Source: Anoxynatronum sibiricum
GTDB taxonomy: Bacteria > Bacillota > Clostridia > Peptostreptococcales > Tindalliaceae
Length of the DNA: 15,302 bases
Direction of reading: 5' to 3'
Assembly: GCF_039414295.1 (NCBI RefSeq)
Contig: NZ_JBCITM010000033.1
Location: 1 to 15,302 of the forward strand
A program made the translations under genes and the position numbers. Positions 4,120 through 12,989 of this stretch are shown here, piece by piece. The notes under the pieces were generated by a model. That model did not search any database. It was not told the DNA's origin and worked only from the letters and a program-made list of their open reading frames with translations. Numbering within the stretch: the stretch's first letter is position 1; each line of letters opens with the position of its first letter.

Positions 4120-7100
4120 ATGCCACATCCCGTCAAAATTGGCAACAAAGAGCGAATGTCCTACTCAAGAATTGAAGAAATTCTTGAAGTCCCCAATCTG
4201 ATTGAGATTCAGCAGGAATCCTATCGCTGGTTTCTGGAAGAAGGTCTGGGAGAAGTCTTTAATGATATTTCCCCTATTGAAGATTATACCGGAAACCTGA
4301 TCCTGGAATTTGTGGATTACAAACTGGAAGAATCTGCCAAATACAGTGTGGAAGAAGCCAAGGAACGTGATATGACCTACTCAGCCCCTATTAAGGTGAA
4401 GGTAAGGCTTATCAATAAAGAAACTGGCGAAGTCAAAGAGCAGGAAGTGTTCATGGGCGATTTTCCCATTATGACCGAGACGGGGACCTTTATTATCAAT
4501 GGTGCTGAACGTGTGATTGTCAGTCAGTTGGTTCGTTCTCCCGGGGTTTATTACCATTCAGAATATGACAAAGCCGGCACCATGCTTTTCTCATCGACGC
4601 TGATCCCTAACCGGGGTGCCTGGCTGGAATACGAAACAGACTCAAATGGTGTGGTTTCGGTGCGTATCGACCGTACCCGAAAGCAGCCCATTACCATCTT
4701 GCTTCGAGCGCTGGGTTACTCAAAAGATCAACAAATCATTGATCTGCTGGGTGAAGATGAGCGTTTGTTGGCAACCCTTGAAAAAGACAACACCACCACA
4801 ACCGAAGAAGCATTGCTGGAAATCTATAAGCGTTTACGCCCTGGTGAGCCGCCGACTGTTGAAAGCGCCACCTCATTACTGAACTCCCTTTTCTTTGATC
4901 CAAAGCGGTATGATCTGGCAAAGGTGGGGCGTTATAAATTCAATAAAAAACTGGCACTTGCAACTCGCATCATGTACCGCAAGGCAGCAGAAAACATCGT
5001 TGATCCCCGAACCGGTGAGGTGTTGGTGGAGTCAGGCAAGAAGATCACCCGTCATGTCGCCGAAGCCATACAGAATACAGGACTTAACCAGGCCCTGGTT
5101 TATTCCGAGGAAAATCAGGTGATCAAGGTCATTGGCAATCATTTTGTGGACATTAAAGTACATGTACCCTTTGACCTTTCAGGCATTCGCCTGCGTGACA
5201 AAGTGTACTATCCTGTCCTGAAGGAAATACTGGATACCTTTAAAACAGAAGATGAGATTCGACAGGCACTGAAAGAGCGTGTGCGCGAACTGAATCCGAA
5301 ACACATCATTGTGGCAGATATCATTGCCTCTATCAGCTATGTGTTCAACCTGGCTCATGAAATCGGACGGGTGGATGACATTGACCATCTTGGCAACCGG
5401 CGTCTGCGTTCGGTGGGAGAATTGCTCCAGAATCAGTTTCGCATCGGGCTCTCCCGTATGGAGCGGGTGGTTAAGGAAAGAATGACCATCCAGGATGTTG
5501 ATCTGGTAACCCCTCAGGCGCTCATTAATATCCGTCCCGTGGTCGCTGCCATCAAGGAGTTTTTTGGCAGTTCACAGCTGTCACAGTTTATGGATCAAAC
5601 CAACCCATTGGCTGAACTGACTCATAAGCGACGTCTTTCAGCTCTTGGACCTGGTGGATTATCGCGGGAACGTGCCGGATTCGAAGTTCGAGATGTGCAT
5701 CACTCCCATTATGGACGCATGTGCCCCATTGAAACACCAGAGGGGCCAAACATTGGACTGATCAACTCGCTGAGTACCTTTGCCCGTGTCAATGAATATG
5801 GGTTTATTGAAGTTCCCTATCGCAAAATCATCCAGGAAGAAGGCCGGGTTACCAAAGAAGTGGAGTACCTGACTGCCGACGAGGAAGACATGCTCACCAT
5901 CGCACAGGCGAATGAACCACTGGATGAAGAAGGCCATTTCATCAACAAACGGGTTGCTTCCAGAACCATTGAAGGAGCCATTGATATGGTTCCCCGGGAA
6001 GAGGCAGATTACATGGACGTTTCTCCGAAGCAGATTGTTTCGGTGGCAACCGCCATGATTCCTTTTCTGGAGAACGACGATGCCAACCGTGCCCTTATGG
6101 GATCGAATATGCAGCGTCAGGCAGTACCCTTGTTAATTGCAGAACCTCCGGTTATCGGAACAGGGATGGAGTATAAAGCAGCCAGAGATTCTGGTGTTGT
6201 GGTGATTGCTAAAAATGACGGCGTGATTGAACGGGTGACTGGTACAGAAATTCTCATCAGGCGGGATGCTGACGGTCAGATCGACCGCCACAACCTGTTG
6301 AAATTCAAGCGCTCCAACCAGGGAACCTGCGTCAATCAAAAACCGATTATTGTCAAAGGACAACGGGTGAAATCAGGCGACGTCATCGCAGACGGTCCTT
6401 CCACTCACCAGGGAGAAATTGCCCTTGGCCGCAATTGTCTGATTGGCTTTATGACCTGGGAAGGCTATAACTATGAAGATGCCATTCTCATCAATGAACG
6501 CCTGGTTAAAGAAGATGTACTGACATCCATTCACATTGAAGAGTATGAAGCGGATGCACGTGATACAAAACTGGGGCCGGAAGAAATCACACGAGACATT
6601 CCCAACGTTGGAGAAGATGCTCTAAAAGACCTGGATGAACGTGGCATTATCCGCATTGGTGCAGAAGTTCTGTCCGGTGATATCCTGGTGGGAAAAGTCA
6701 CTCCTAAAGGGGAGACGGAACTGACGGCAGAAGAGCGTCTGTTGCGGGCCATATTTGGAGAAAAGGCCCGTGAGGTAAGGGATACCTCGCTGAAGGTACC
6801 CCACGGTGAATCTGGTATTATTGTTGATGTAAAAGTGTTTACCCGGGAAAATGGCGACGAGCTTTCTCCAGGAGTTAACGAACTGGTACGCGTGTATATT
6901 GCTAAAAAACGAAAAATCAATGTTGGTGATAAAATTGCCGGACGTCATGGTAACAAAGGGGTTATTTCCAGAATTCTGCCGGAAGAAGATATGCCCTTCC
7001 TGGCGGATGGAACTCCCCTTGATATAGTGTTGAATCCGCTGGGCGTTCCTTCTCGAATGAACATTGGACAAGTACTTGAAGTGCATTTGGGTCTGGCAGC

Positions 7101-7863
7101 CAAAGCCCTTGGATGGGAAGTGGCAACACCGGTATTTGATGGTGCCAATGAACATGATGTGATGGAGGCCCTGGAAATGGCAGGTTATCCACGATCAGGA
7201 AAAATCCAGTTGCAGGATGGCCGCACCGGCGAGTTTTTTGACAACCCTGTTACCGTGGGTTACATGTATATGTTGAAACTTCACCATCTGGTGGATGATA
7301 AAATTCATGCGCGCAGCACGGGCCCCTACTCGCTGGTAACACAGCAGCCCCTGGGTGGTAAGGCTCAGTTTGGCGGTCAGCGATTTGGTGAAATGGAGGT
7401 CTGGGCACTGGAAGCTTATGGCGCTGCTCACACCCTTCAGGAAATTCTGACAGTGAAATCCGATGATGTGGTGGGTCGTGTGAAAACCTACGAATGCATC
7501 GTTAAAGGTGAAACCATTCCAGAACCTGGTGTGCCTGAGTCTTTCAAAGTACTGATTAAGGAGCTTCAGAGTCTGTGCCTGAACATTCAGGTGATGACAG
7601 ATGACAATCATGAAATTGAAATTAAGGACGCTGCTGATGATGAAATAGAATCTCTGGATACCGATCGCAAGGATCTTTTGCCGGAGCGCGAGACTGATCC
7701 GGAACCCCTGGAAGATGAGGAAGATACAGGTCCGGCAATCAGTGAATCGCGTGATGTGGATGAAGAAGAGCTGGAGTCATCCATGATGTCTATTACTGGA
7801 TTTGAAGAAGATGATGCCGAGGCATTGACACATGAAGTTATTGAAGATGACGAAGATCTGTAA
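4120..7863 (+). CDS. rpoB: DNA-directed RNA polymerase subunit beta
   Basis: This 1247-residue beta subunit forms, with beta', the active centre and DNA channel of RNA polymerase. The rifampicin pocket GSSQLSQFMDQTNPLAELTH begins at residue 483; Asp492, His502 and Ser507, matching E. coli D516, H526 and S531, are the sensitive-type residues. The active-site lysines in GDKIAGRHGNKGVISR are Lys938 and Lys946. SPGVYYHSEYDKAG and GFMTWEGYNYEDAI are also conserved. ATG 4120 is chosen with AAGGAG at 4103-4108; an in-frame GTG at 4108 overlaps that site. The last 77 residues (1171-1247) form an unusually acidic tail, 34 Asp/Glu against four Lys/Arg. The gene is 56 nt before rpoC and has its own promoter and structured leader. 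Confidence 0.98.
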   Translation: MPHPVKIGNKERMSYSRIEEILEVPNLIEIQQESYRWFLEEGLGEVFNDISPIEDYTGNLILEFVDYKLEESAKYSVEEAKERDMTYSAPIKVKVRLINKETGEVKEQEVFMGDFPIMTETGTFIINGAERVIVSQLVRSPGVYYHSEYDKAGTMLFSSTLIPNRGAWLEYETDSNGVVSVRIDRTRKQPITILLRALGYSKDQQIIDLLGEDERLLATLEKDNTTTTEEALLEIYKRLRPGEPPTVESATSLLNSLFFDPKRYDLAKVGRYKFNKKLALATRIMYRKAAENIVDPRTGEVLVESGKKITRHVAEAIQNTGLNQALVYSEENQVIKVIGNHFVDIKVHVPFDLSGIRLRDKVYYPVLKEILDTFKTEDEIRQALKERVRELNPKHIIVADIIASISYVFNLAHEIGRVDDIDHLGNRRLRSVGELLQNQFRIGLSRMERVVKERMTIQDVDLVTPQALINIRPVVAAIKEFFGSSQLSQFMDQTNPLAELTHKRRLSALGPGGLSRERAGFEVRDVHHSHYGRMCPIETPEGPNIGLINSLSTFARVNEYGFIEVPYRKIIQEEGRVTKEVEYLTADEEDMLTIAQANEPLDEEGHFINKRVASRTIEGAIDMVPREEADYMDVSPKQIVSVATAMIPFLENDDANRALMGSNMQRQAVPLLIAEPPVIGTGMEYKAARDSGVVVIAKNDGVIERVTGTEILIRRDADGQIDRHNLLKFKRSNQGTCVNQKPIIVKGQRVKSGDVIADGPSTHQGEIALGRNCLIGFMTWEGYNYEDAILINERLVKEDVLTSIHIEEYEADARDTKLGPEEITRDIPNVGEDALKDLDERGIIRIGAEVLSGDILVGKVTPKGETELTAEERLLRAIFGEKAREVRDTSLKVPHGESGIIVDVKVFTRENGDELSPGVNELVRVYIAKKRKINVGDKIAGRHGNKGVISRILPEEDMPFLADGTPLDIVLNPLGVPSRMNIGQVLEVHLGLAAKALGWEVATPVFDGANEHDVMEALEMAGYPRSGKIQLQDGRTGEFFDNPVTVGYMYMLKLHHLVDDKIHARSTGPYSLVTQQPLGGKAQFGGQRFGEMEVWALEAYGAAHTLQEILTVKSDDVVGRVKTYECIVKGETIPEPGVPESFKVLIKELQSLCLNIQVMTDDNHEIEIKDAADDEIESLDTDRKDLLPERETDPEPLEDEEDTGPAISESRDVDEEELESSMMSITGFEEDDAEALTHEVIEDDEDL

Positions 7864-7919
7864 TCAACTGCTTTCGGCAACAGGTTCAGACCAGCAAGAA
7901 CTGAAAGGGGAGAAGCTCC

Positions 7920-10900
7920 TTGTTTGAATTGAATCATTTTAAATCACTGCGAATATCCCTGGCCTCGCCTGAGAAAATCCGGCAATGGTCAAAGGGAGAA
8001 GTCAAAAAACCCGAAACCATCAATTACCGCACCCTTAAGCCTGAGAAGGAAGGTCTGTTCTGCGAAAAGATCTTTGGTCCCACGAAAGACTGGGAATGCC
8101 ATTGTGGTAAATACAAGCGGGTGCGATATAAAGGCGTTATTTGTGATCGGTGCGGCGTAGAAGTCACCAAGTCAAAAGTGCGTCGTGATCGAATGGGCCA
8201 CATTGAACTGGCGGCACCGGTGTCTCATATCTGGTATTTCAAGGGAATTCCCAGCCGAATGGGATTACTGCTGGACATGTCACCCCGTTCCCTTGAAAAA
8301 GTGCTTTACTTTGCGGCATATGTGGTGACAGATCCCGGCGACAGCCACCTGAGCCACAAACAGATTCTGACAGAAAAAGAGTTCGGTGAAGCCATGGATC
8401 ACGCCCGTAAGTCGGGGCAATACTTCAAGGCAGCCATGGGTGCAGAAGCCATTAAAGAGTTACTGGTGCAAATAGACCTGGAAGAACTGAATCAAGACTT
8501 GAGACAACGCCTTCAGGATAGTTCGGGACAAAAAAGAGTGCGTACCATTCGGCGCCTGGAAGTAGTGGAAGCCTTCAGAAGATCTGGAAATCAACCAGAC
8601 TGGATGATTCTGGATGTGGTACCGGTGATTCCGCCGGATCTGCGGCCGATGGTACAGCTGGACGGTGGCAGATTTGCCACCTCTGACCTTAATGATTTGT
8701 ACCGCCGGGTCATTAACCGCAATAACCGCCTCAAAAGATTACTGGACCTTGGCGCGCCAGATATCATTGTGCGCAATGAAAAACGCATGCTTCAGGAGGC
8801 GGTTGACGCTCTCATCGACAATGGCCGACGGGGCAAGCCGGTAACAGGACCAGGCAACCGCCCGTTGAAATCTCTGTCAGATATGCTGAAAGGGAAACAG
8901 GGACGTTTTCGTCAGAATCTGCTGGGGAAACGTGTAGACTATTCTGGACGTTCTGTTATTGTAGTAGGACCGGAGCTGAAGTTCCATCAGTGCGGTCTGC
9001 CGAAAAAGATGGCTCTGGAACTCTTTAAACCTTTCGTCATGAAAACACTGGTGGCAGATGGGCATGCCCATAATATCAAAAGTGCCAAACGTATGGTGGA
9101 AAAAGTGCGACCCGAAGTGTGGGATGTGCTTGAAGAAGTCATTAAGAATCATCCAGTGCTGCTGAACCGGGCCCCTACCCTTCACCGACTTGGAATTCAG
9201 GCTTTTGAGCCGGTACTGGTGGAAGGAAAGGCCATTAAACTCCATCCACTGGTGTGCACCGCGTATAACGCTGATTTCGACGGCGACCAGATGGCGGTAC
9301 ACGTTCCACTGTCAGCAAAGGCCCAGGCAGAAGCCCACGATCTCATGCTGTCAGTCAACAACATTCTGGCGCCCAAAGACGGTCAGCCCATTACCACGCC
9401 TACTCAGGATATGGTACTGGGAAGCTACTACCTGACCATTGATATTCCCGGATCTAAAGGAGAAGGGATGATTTTCAAGGATTTTGAAGAAATGCTTATG
9501 GCATACGACACCGGCAAAGTTGACCTGCATGCCATGGTAAAGGTGCGCATGAAGCACCCGGAAAAAGCAGAGAGAGCATTGGTTGAAAGTACGGTGGGAC
9601 GCTTTATTTTCAATGAAAAACTGCCCCAGTCTCTGGGTTTTGTGGATCGTGAAAAAGATGCGTATTCGCTGGAAGTGGATTTTGTCTGCGACAAAAAGGC
9701 GCTGGGCAAGATTATTTCCAAGTGCTATCGCAAATATGGGAATCTTGCAACCGCAGAAATGCTGGATTATATTAAGTATATCGGATTTAAGTTCTCTACT
9801 CGGGGTGCTGTCACCATCGCTGTTTCAGATATGGAAGTTCCCGAAGAAAAAGCCGGCTTAATCGCACAGGCAGAAGAAAAGGTGGATCAGTACGAGCAGG
9901 TTTACCGCCGGGGACTGATTTCCAATGACGAACGTTACGAGAAAGTCATGGCTGTTTGGGAAGACACAACCGGAAAAGTGACAGATGCCTTGATGAGTGG
10001 ACTTGACCGAATGAACAACGTCTTTATCATGGCTCAATCAGGTGCACGGGGAAGCAAAAACCAGATCAGGCAGCTGGGTGGTATGCGCGGACTGATGTCA
10101 AATGCCAGTGGACATACAGTGGAAGTTCCCATTAAATCAAACTTCCGCGAAGGCCTGACTGTGCTGGAATACTTTATTTCTACCCATGGTGCCCGAAAAG
10201 GACTTGCCGATACAGCTCTTCGAACAGCAGATTCGGGTTATCTAACCCGCCGCCTGGTGGATGTGTCTCAGGATGTCATTATTCGTGAAGAGGATTGTGG
10301 CTCTGAAGTGGGCATGACGGTGGAAGCCTTCAAAGACGGCAACGAGATGATTGAAGAGTTGTATGATCGACTGGTGGGCCGTTATCTTCTGAAAGATATT
10401 CTTCATCCGGAAACCGGCGCGGTGTTGCTGGAAAAAGGCAAAATGGTCATGGAAGAAGATGCTGAGCGCATTATTGAAGCAGGCGTTCAACGGGCTGAAA
10501 TCCGATCCATCCTTGACTGTAAAACCAAATACGGTATCTGCAAAGTCTGCTATGGACGCAATCTGGCCACCGGCAAACAGGTGGAAGTGGGCGAGGCTGT
10601 GGGAATCATTGCTGCCCAGTCCATTGGAGAACCTGGAACTCAGTTGACCATGAGAACATTCCATACCGGTGGTGTTGCCGGGGCAGATATCACCCAGGGT
10701 CTTCCTCGTGTCGAAGAACTTTTTGAAGCCCGAAAACCTAAAGGACTTGCCATCATCAGCGAAATCGACGGTGCGGTGAGTCTGGTTGAAAGTAAAAAGA
10801 AACGGGAAGTTCACGTACGCAACGCAGAAGAAGAAAAGGTGTACGAGATTCCCTATGGTTCCCGCATTCGGGTTAAAGAAGGGCAAATGATTGAAGCTGC

Positions 10901-11450
10901 TGAGGAAATTACTGACGGCTCAGTCAACCCTCATGATATCCTTCGCATCAAAGATGTGGGTGGCGTGCAGAACTATATCATTAAAGAAGTACAGCGCGTT
11001 TACCGAATGCAGGGCGTTGATATTAACGATAAACACATTGAAGTGATTGTGCGACAAATGCTGGGTAAAGTGAGAATCGAAGACGACGGTGAGTCAGACC
11101 TGCTGCCGGGCACGCTGGAAAGTGTCTACACGCTTGAAGATATTAACAGGAAGGCTGTTGAAGAAGGACGCGAACCGGTTCAAAGCAAGCGTGTGCTGCT
11201 GGGAATCACCAAAGCCTCTCTGGCAACTGAGTCCTTTTTATCAGCAGCGTCATTCCAGGAAACTACCCGGGTGCTCACCGAAGCGGCCATTAAAGGAAAA
11301 GAGGATTTCCTCATCGGCCTGAAAGAAAATGTGATCATTGGCAAACTGATCCCGGCAGGAACGGGTATGAAACGGTATATGGATGTGGCTCTTGATCTGA
11401 AAGAAACAGATATATCGGAGATGGATGCAGATTCATCAGAATCGTTTTAA
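7920..11450 (+). CDS. rpoC: DNA-directed RNA polymerase subunit beta'
   Basis: This 1176-residue beta' subunit carries the catalytic magnesium site NADFDGDQMA, with Asp452, Asp454 and Asp456. The N-terminal zinc ribbon uses Cys60, Cys62, Cys75 and Cys78 (CHCGKYKRVRYKGVICDRCG). The second zinc site uses Cys793, Cys867, Cys874 and Cys877. The trigger-loop/bridge-helix region includes SNFREGLTVLEYFISTHGAR. The start is TTG at 7920, reading MFELNHFKSLRISLASPEKI, with AAAGGGGAG (7904-7912) 7 nt upstream; no nearby ATG fits. Length and domain order are those of the short Bacillota beta', without the large insertion found in proteobacteria. No intein, split or frameshift is present. No obvious terminator follows. 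Confidence 0.98.
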   Translation: MFELNHFKSLRISLASPEKIRQWSKGEVKKPETINYRTLKPEKEGLFCEKIFGPTKDWECHCGKYKRVRYKGVICDRCGVEVTKSKVRRDRMGHIELAAPVSHIWYFKGIPSRMGLLLDMSPRSLEKVLYFAAYVVTDPGDSHLSHKQILTEKEFGEAMDHARKSGQYFKAAMGAEAIKELLVQIDLEELNQDLRQRLQDSSGQKRVRTIRRLEVVEAFRRSGNQPDWMILDVVPVIPPDLRPMVQLDGGRFATSDLNDLYRRVINRNNRLKRLLDLGAPDIIVRNEKRMLQEAVDALIDNGRRGKPVTGPGNRPLKSLSDMLKGKQGRFRQNLLGKRVDYSGRSVIVVGPELKFHQCGLPKKMALELFKPFVMKTLVADGHAHNIKSAKRMVEKVRPEVWDVLEEVIKNHPVLLNRAPTLHRLGIQAFEPVLVEGKAIKLHPLVCTAYNADFDGDQMAVHVPLSAKAQAEAHDLMLSVNNILAPKDGQPITTPTQDMVLGSYYLTIDIPGSKGEGMIFKDFEEMLMAYDTGKVDLHAMVKVRMKHPEKAERALVESTVGRFIFNEKLPQSLGFVDREKDAYSLEVDFVCDKKALGKIISKCYRKYGNLATAEMLDYIKYIGFKFSTRGAVTIAVSDMEVPEEKAGLIAQAEEKVDQYEQVYRRGLISNDERYEKVMAVWEDTTGKVTDALMSGLDRMNNVFIMAQSGARGSKNQIRQLGGMRGLMSNASGHTVEVPIKSNFREGLTVLEYFISTHGARKGLADTALRTADSGYLTRRLVDVSQDVIIREEDCGSEVGMTVEAFKDGNEMIEELYDRLVGRYLLKDILHPETGAVLLEKGKMVMEEDAERIIEAGVQRAEIRSILDCKTKYGICKVCYGRNLATGKQVEVGEAVGIIAAQSIGEPGTQLTMRTFHTGGVAGADITQGLPRVEELFEARKPKGLAIISEIDGAVSLVESKKKREVHVRNAEEEKVYEIPYGSRIRVKEGQMIEAAEEITDGSVNPHDILRIKDVGGVQNYIIKEVQRVYRMQGVDINDKHIEVIVRQMLGKVRIEDDGESDLLPGTLESVYTLEDINRKAVEEGREPVQSKRVLLGITKASLATESFLSAASFQETTRVLTEAAIKGKEDFLIGLKENVIIGKLIPAGTGMKRYMDVALDLKETDISEMDADSSESF

Positions 11451-11472
11451 CACAATCTTCATCAACTTATTG

Positions 11473-11501
11473 TTGACACTCATTTTGCCAAGTGTTAGAA
11501 T
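11473..11501 (+). promoter_or_regulatory. Sigma-A promoter of the str operon
   Basis: TTGACA (11473-11478) is separated by 17 nt from TAGAAT (11496-11501), with TG at 11493-11494 as an extended -10. It begins 23 nt after the rpoC stop codon. Transcription would start near 11508, leaving a leader of about 150 nt before the L7Ae-like gene. Because no terminator precedes it, read-through from rpoBC may add to its output. Confidence 0.82.
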
Positions 11502-11547
11502 AGTTAAGTGTGTTAGCTGGTAAAAAGGGCTTAAACCCTTCAAAAGA

Positions 11548-11586
11548 CAGGACTTCGCCGGAGTCGAGGCTCCGGCGGCCTTCCTG
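11548..11586 (+). promoter_or_regulatory. Composite GC-rich hairpin in the str operon leader
   Basis: The core stem CGCCGGAG (11556-11563) pairs perfectly with CTCCGGCG (11570-11577) over a 6-nt loop. An outer stem CAGGA (11548-11552) pairs with TCCTG (11582-11586) across an internal loop. There is no T-run after it, so it is not an intrinsic terminator. A smaller 5-bp hairpin (11525-11529 with 11536-11540) precedes it. Possible roles are regulation of the operon or mRNA stability; neither is proven. Confidence 0.5.
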
Positions 11587-11656
11587 ATGTATCTGATTCA
11601 CTCGCGTGAAGCATGCGGAGTATTCAGAAGTCGGGAGCACGGAGGAGGAGAACAAA

Positions 11657-11902
11657 GTGTTGGAGTTGCTTCAACATGAGAAAAAAGTGGTGGGGATTAA
11701 GCAGGTTACCCGCTCACTGACAGAAGGCCAGGGTGTTAAGTGTGTGTACCTGGCAACAGATGCGGAAACGCACCTGCTGGATAAAATGCGCCAACTGGCA
11801 CTGGAAAAGCAAGTGGAAATTGTACCGGTGGAAAGCCGGAAAAAGCTGGGCAAGTTTTGCGGCATTGATGTGGGAGCAACCGTGGTTGCGGTTCTAAAAT
11901 AA
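11657..11902 (+). CDS. rplGB: L7Ae/YbxF-type K-turn-binding ribosomal protein
   Basis: This 81-residue protein belongs to the L7Ae/L30e/S12e/Gadd45 family and matches the YbxF type found between rpoC and rpsL in Bacillota. Relatives bind kink-turns in RNA; the cellular target in bacteria is still poorly defined. The RNA-binding segment GIKQVTRSL lies at 13-21, and the second conserved segment ESRKKLGKFCGIDVGATVV at 59-77. The start is GTG at 11657, placed 6 nt after GGAGGAGGAG (11641-11650). The frame is open upstream to a GTG at 11606, but that lacks a ribosome binding site and would add an unconserved N-terminus. It is the first gene of the str operon, followed 38 nt later by rpsL. Confidence 0.9.
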   Translation: MLELLQHEKKVVGIKQVTRSLTEGQGVKCVYLATDAETHLLDKMRQLALEKQVEIVPVESRKKLGKFCGIDVGATVVAVLK

Positions 11903-11940
11903 ATGAGAGTCAAGTGATTAAATGAAAAGGAGGTGAAAAC

Positions 11941-12357
11941 ATGCCAACCATTAACCAACTGGTTCGAAAAGGCCGAAAAGTTGAAATGGAAAAGTCAGAT
12001 GCCCCTGCGTTGCTGAAAGGTTTCAATTCTTTGAACAGAACATCCACAGATCAGAGTGCTCCTCAAAAGCGAGGTGTCTGCACATCCGTTAAAACAGTGA
12101 CGCCTAAGAAACCAAACTCTGCACTTCGAAAAGTGGCAAGGGTACGTCTCACAAATCAAATCGAGGTTTCTGCTTATATTCCCGGAATGGGACACAACCT
12201 GCAGGAACATAGTGTCGTTCTGATTCGTGGGGGAAGAGTGAAAGACCTTCCTGGTGTTCGTTACCATATTGTTCGTGGTACTCTGGACACCGCTGGCGTT
12301 GCCAACAGAATGCAGGGTCGTTCCAAGTATGGAGCGAAACGACCCAAAAAGAAATAA
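11941..12357 (+). CDS. rpsL: 30S ribosomal protein S12
   Basis: This 138-residue protein sits at the 30S decoding centre and controls accuracy of tRNA selection. Its length is the Bacillota type, longer than the 124 residues of E. coli. TPKKPNSALRKVARVRLTN and PGMGHNLQEHSVVLIRGGRV are conserved. Lys56 and Lys101, matching E. coli K42 and K87, are unchanged, so the sequence predicts the streptomycin-sensitive form. Asp102 in VKDLPGVRYH is the residue methylthiolated by RimO in some bacteria. The start has AAAAGGAGGTGA (11925-11936), a full match to the anti-Shine-Dalgarno. Two positions, Ser49 (CTSV) and Gln73 (TNQIEV), differ from the usual Arg and Gly. The stop is doubled (TAA TGA). Confidence 0.97.
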   Translation: MPTINQLVRKGRKVEMEKSDAPALLKGFNSLNRTSTDQSAPQKRGVCTSVKTVTPKKPNSALRKVARVRLTNQIEVSAYIPGMGHNLQEHSVVLIRGGRVKDLPGVRYHIVRGTLDTAGVANRMQGRSKYGAKRPKKK

Positions 12358-12360
12358 TGA

Positions 12361-12478
12361 CGTGATTGCGTTTTAGCATAGATGAATCAATAGGATTCAT
12401 TTCCTGGTCTCATCACGCTGAGAACGCACAACGGCATTCAATGAATGTCGAGTACCGGTGAATTCTGGCTGGATTCAC
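12361..12478 (+). promoter_or_regulatory. Structured rpsL–rpsG intercistronic region, candidate S7 control site
   Basis: The 140-nt spacer between rpsL and rpsG holds three hairpins: 12380-12388 with 12394-12402 (9 bp, one G·U), 12432-12439 with 12443-12450 (8 bp, one G·U) and 12458-12465 with 12471-12478 (8 bp, one G·U). CGTGAT (12361-12366) can also pair with ATCACG (12412-12417), closing a domain around the first hairpin. The last hairpin ends shortly before the rpsG Shine-Dalgarno at 12483. In E. coli S7 represses translation by binding the same intercistronic region. No terminator T-run is present. The assignment is by analogy of position only. Confidence 0.45.
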
Positions 12479-12497
12479 AGATAAGGAGGGAAGAAAC

Positions 12498-12968
12498 GTG
12501 CCGAGAAAAGGAAATGTACCGAAGCGATTGGTACTTCCGGATCCCATGTATGGAAGCAAGGTTGTCACCAAGCTGATCAACGGCATTATGTTGGACGGTA
12601 AAAAAGGGGTGGCCCAGCGGATTGTATATGGTGCCTTTGATATTATTAAGGAAAAATCCGGACAGGACCCAATGGAAACATTTGAGAAAGCCATGAACAA
12701 TATCATGCCTGTTCTCGAAGTAAAAGCCAGACGTGTGGGAGGTGCCAACTACCAGGTGCCGGTGGAAGTCAGACCTGAGCGTCGTCAGACACTGGGAATT
12801 CGCTGGTTGGTTAAGTACACCCGTCTCCGTGGCGAAAAGCGCATGGAAGAGAGACTGGCAAAAGAATTGATGGATGCTGCCAACAGCATGGGAGCATCTG
12901 TTAAAAAACGTGAAGACACACATAAAATGGCAGAAGCCAACAAAGCTTTTGCGCATTATCGTTGGTAA
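12498..12968 (+). CDS. rpsG: 30S ribosomal protein S7
   Basis: This 156-residue protein has the normal S7 length. S7 organises the 3' major domain of 16S rRNA and lines the E site in the 30S head. It begins MPRKGNVPKRLVLPDPMYGS. The conserved core VLEVKARRVGGANYQVPVEV and the motif RRQTLGIRWLV are present, and the protein ends KAFAHYRW. The start is GTG at 12498 with AAGGAGGG (12483-12490) 7 nt upstream. The 140-nt spacer before it is much longer than needed for initiation and is structured. The 104-nt spacer after it contains another hairpin before fusA. Confidence 0.97.
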   Translation: MPRKGNVPKRLVLPDPMYGSKVVTKLINGIMLDGKKGVAQRIVYGAFDIIKEKSGQDPMETFEKAMNNIMPVLEVKARRVGGANYQVPVEVRPERRQTLGIRWLVKYTRLRGEKRMEERLAKELMDAANSMGASVKKREDTHKMAEANKAFAHYRW

Positions 12969-12989
12969 TACCGGCAATCAGGAAATCAT

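Noticed and set aside
10242..10886. 214-codon minus-strand frame inside rpoC
   Set aside because: It is a shadow of the conserved rpoC reading frame with biased composition and no independent promoter or recognisable domain.
11606..11656. Longer N-terminus for the L7Ae-like protein from GTG 11606
   Set aside because: There is no ribosome binding site before 11606, whereas GGAGGAGGAG sits 6 nt before GTG 11657, and the shorter product matches the usual family length of about 80 residues.
11941..12357. Streptomycin-resistance substitutions in rpsL, and rifampicin-resistance substitutions in rpoB
   Set aside because: Lys56 and Lys101 of S12, and Asp492, His502 and Ser507 of RpoB, are the sensitive-type residues.
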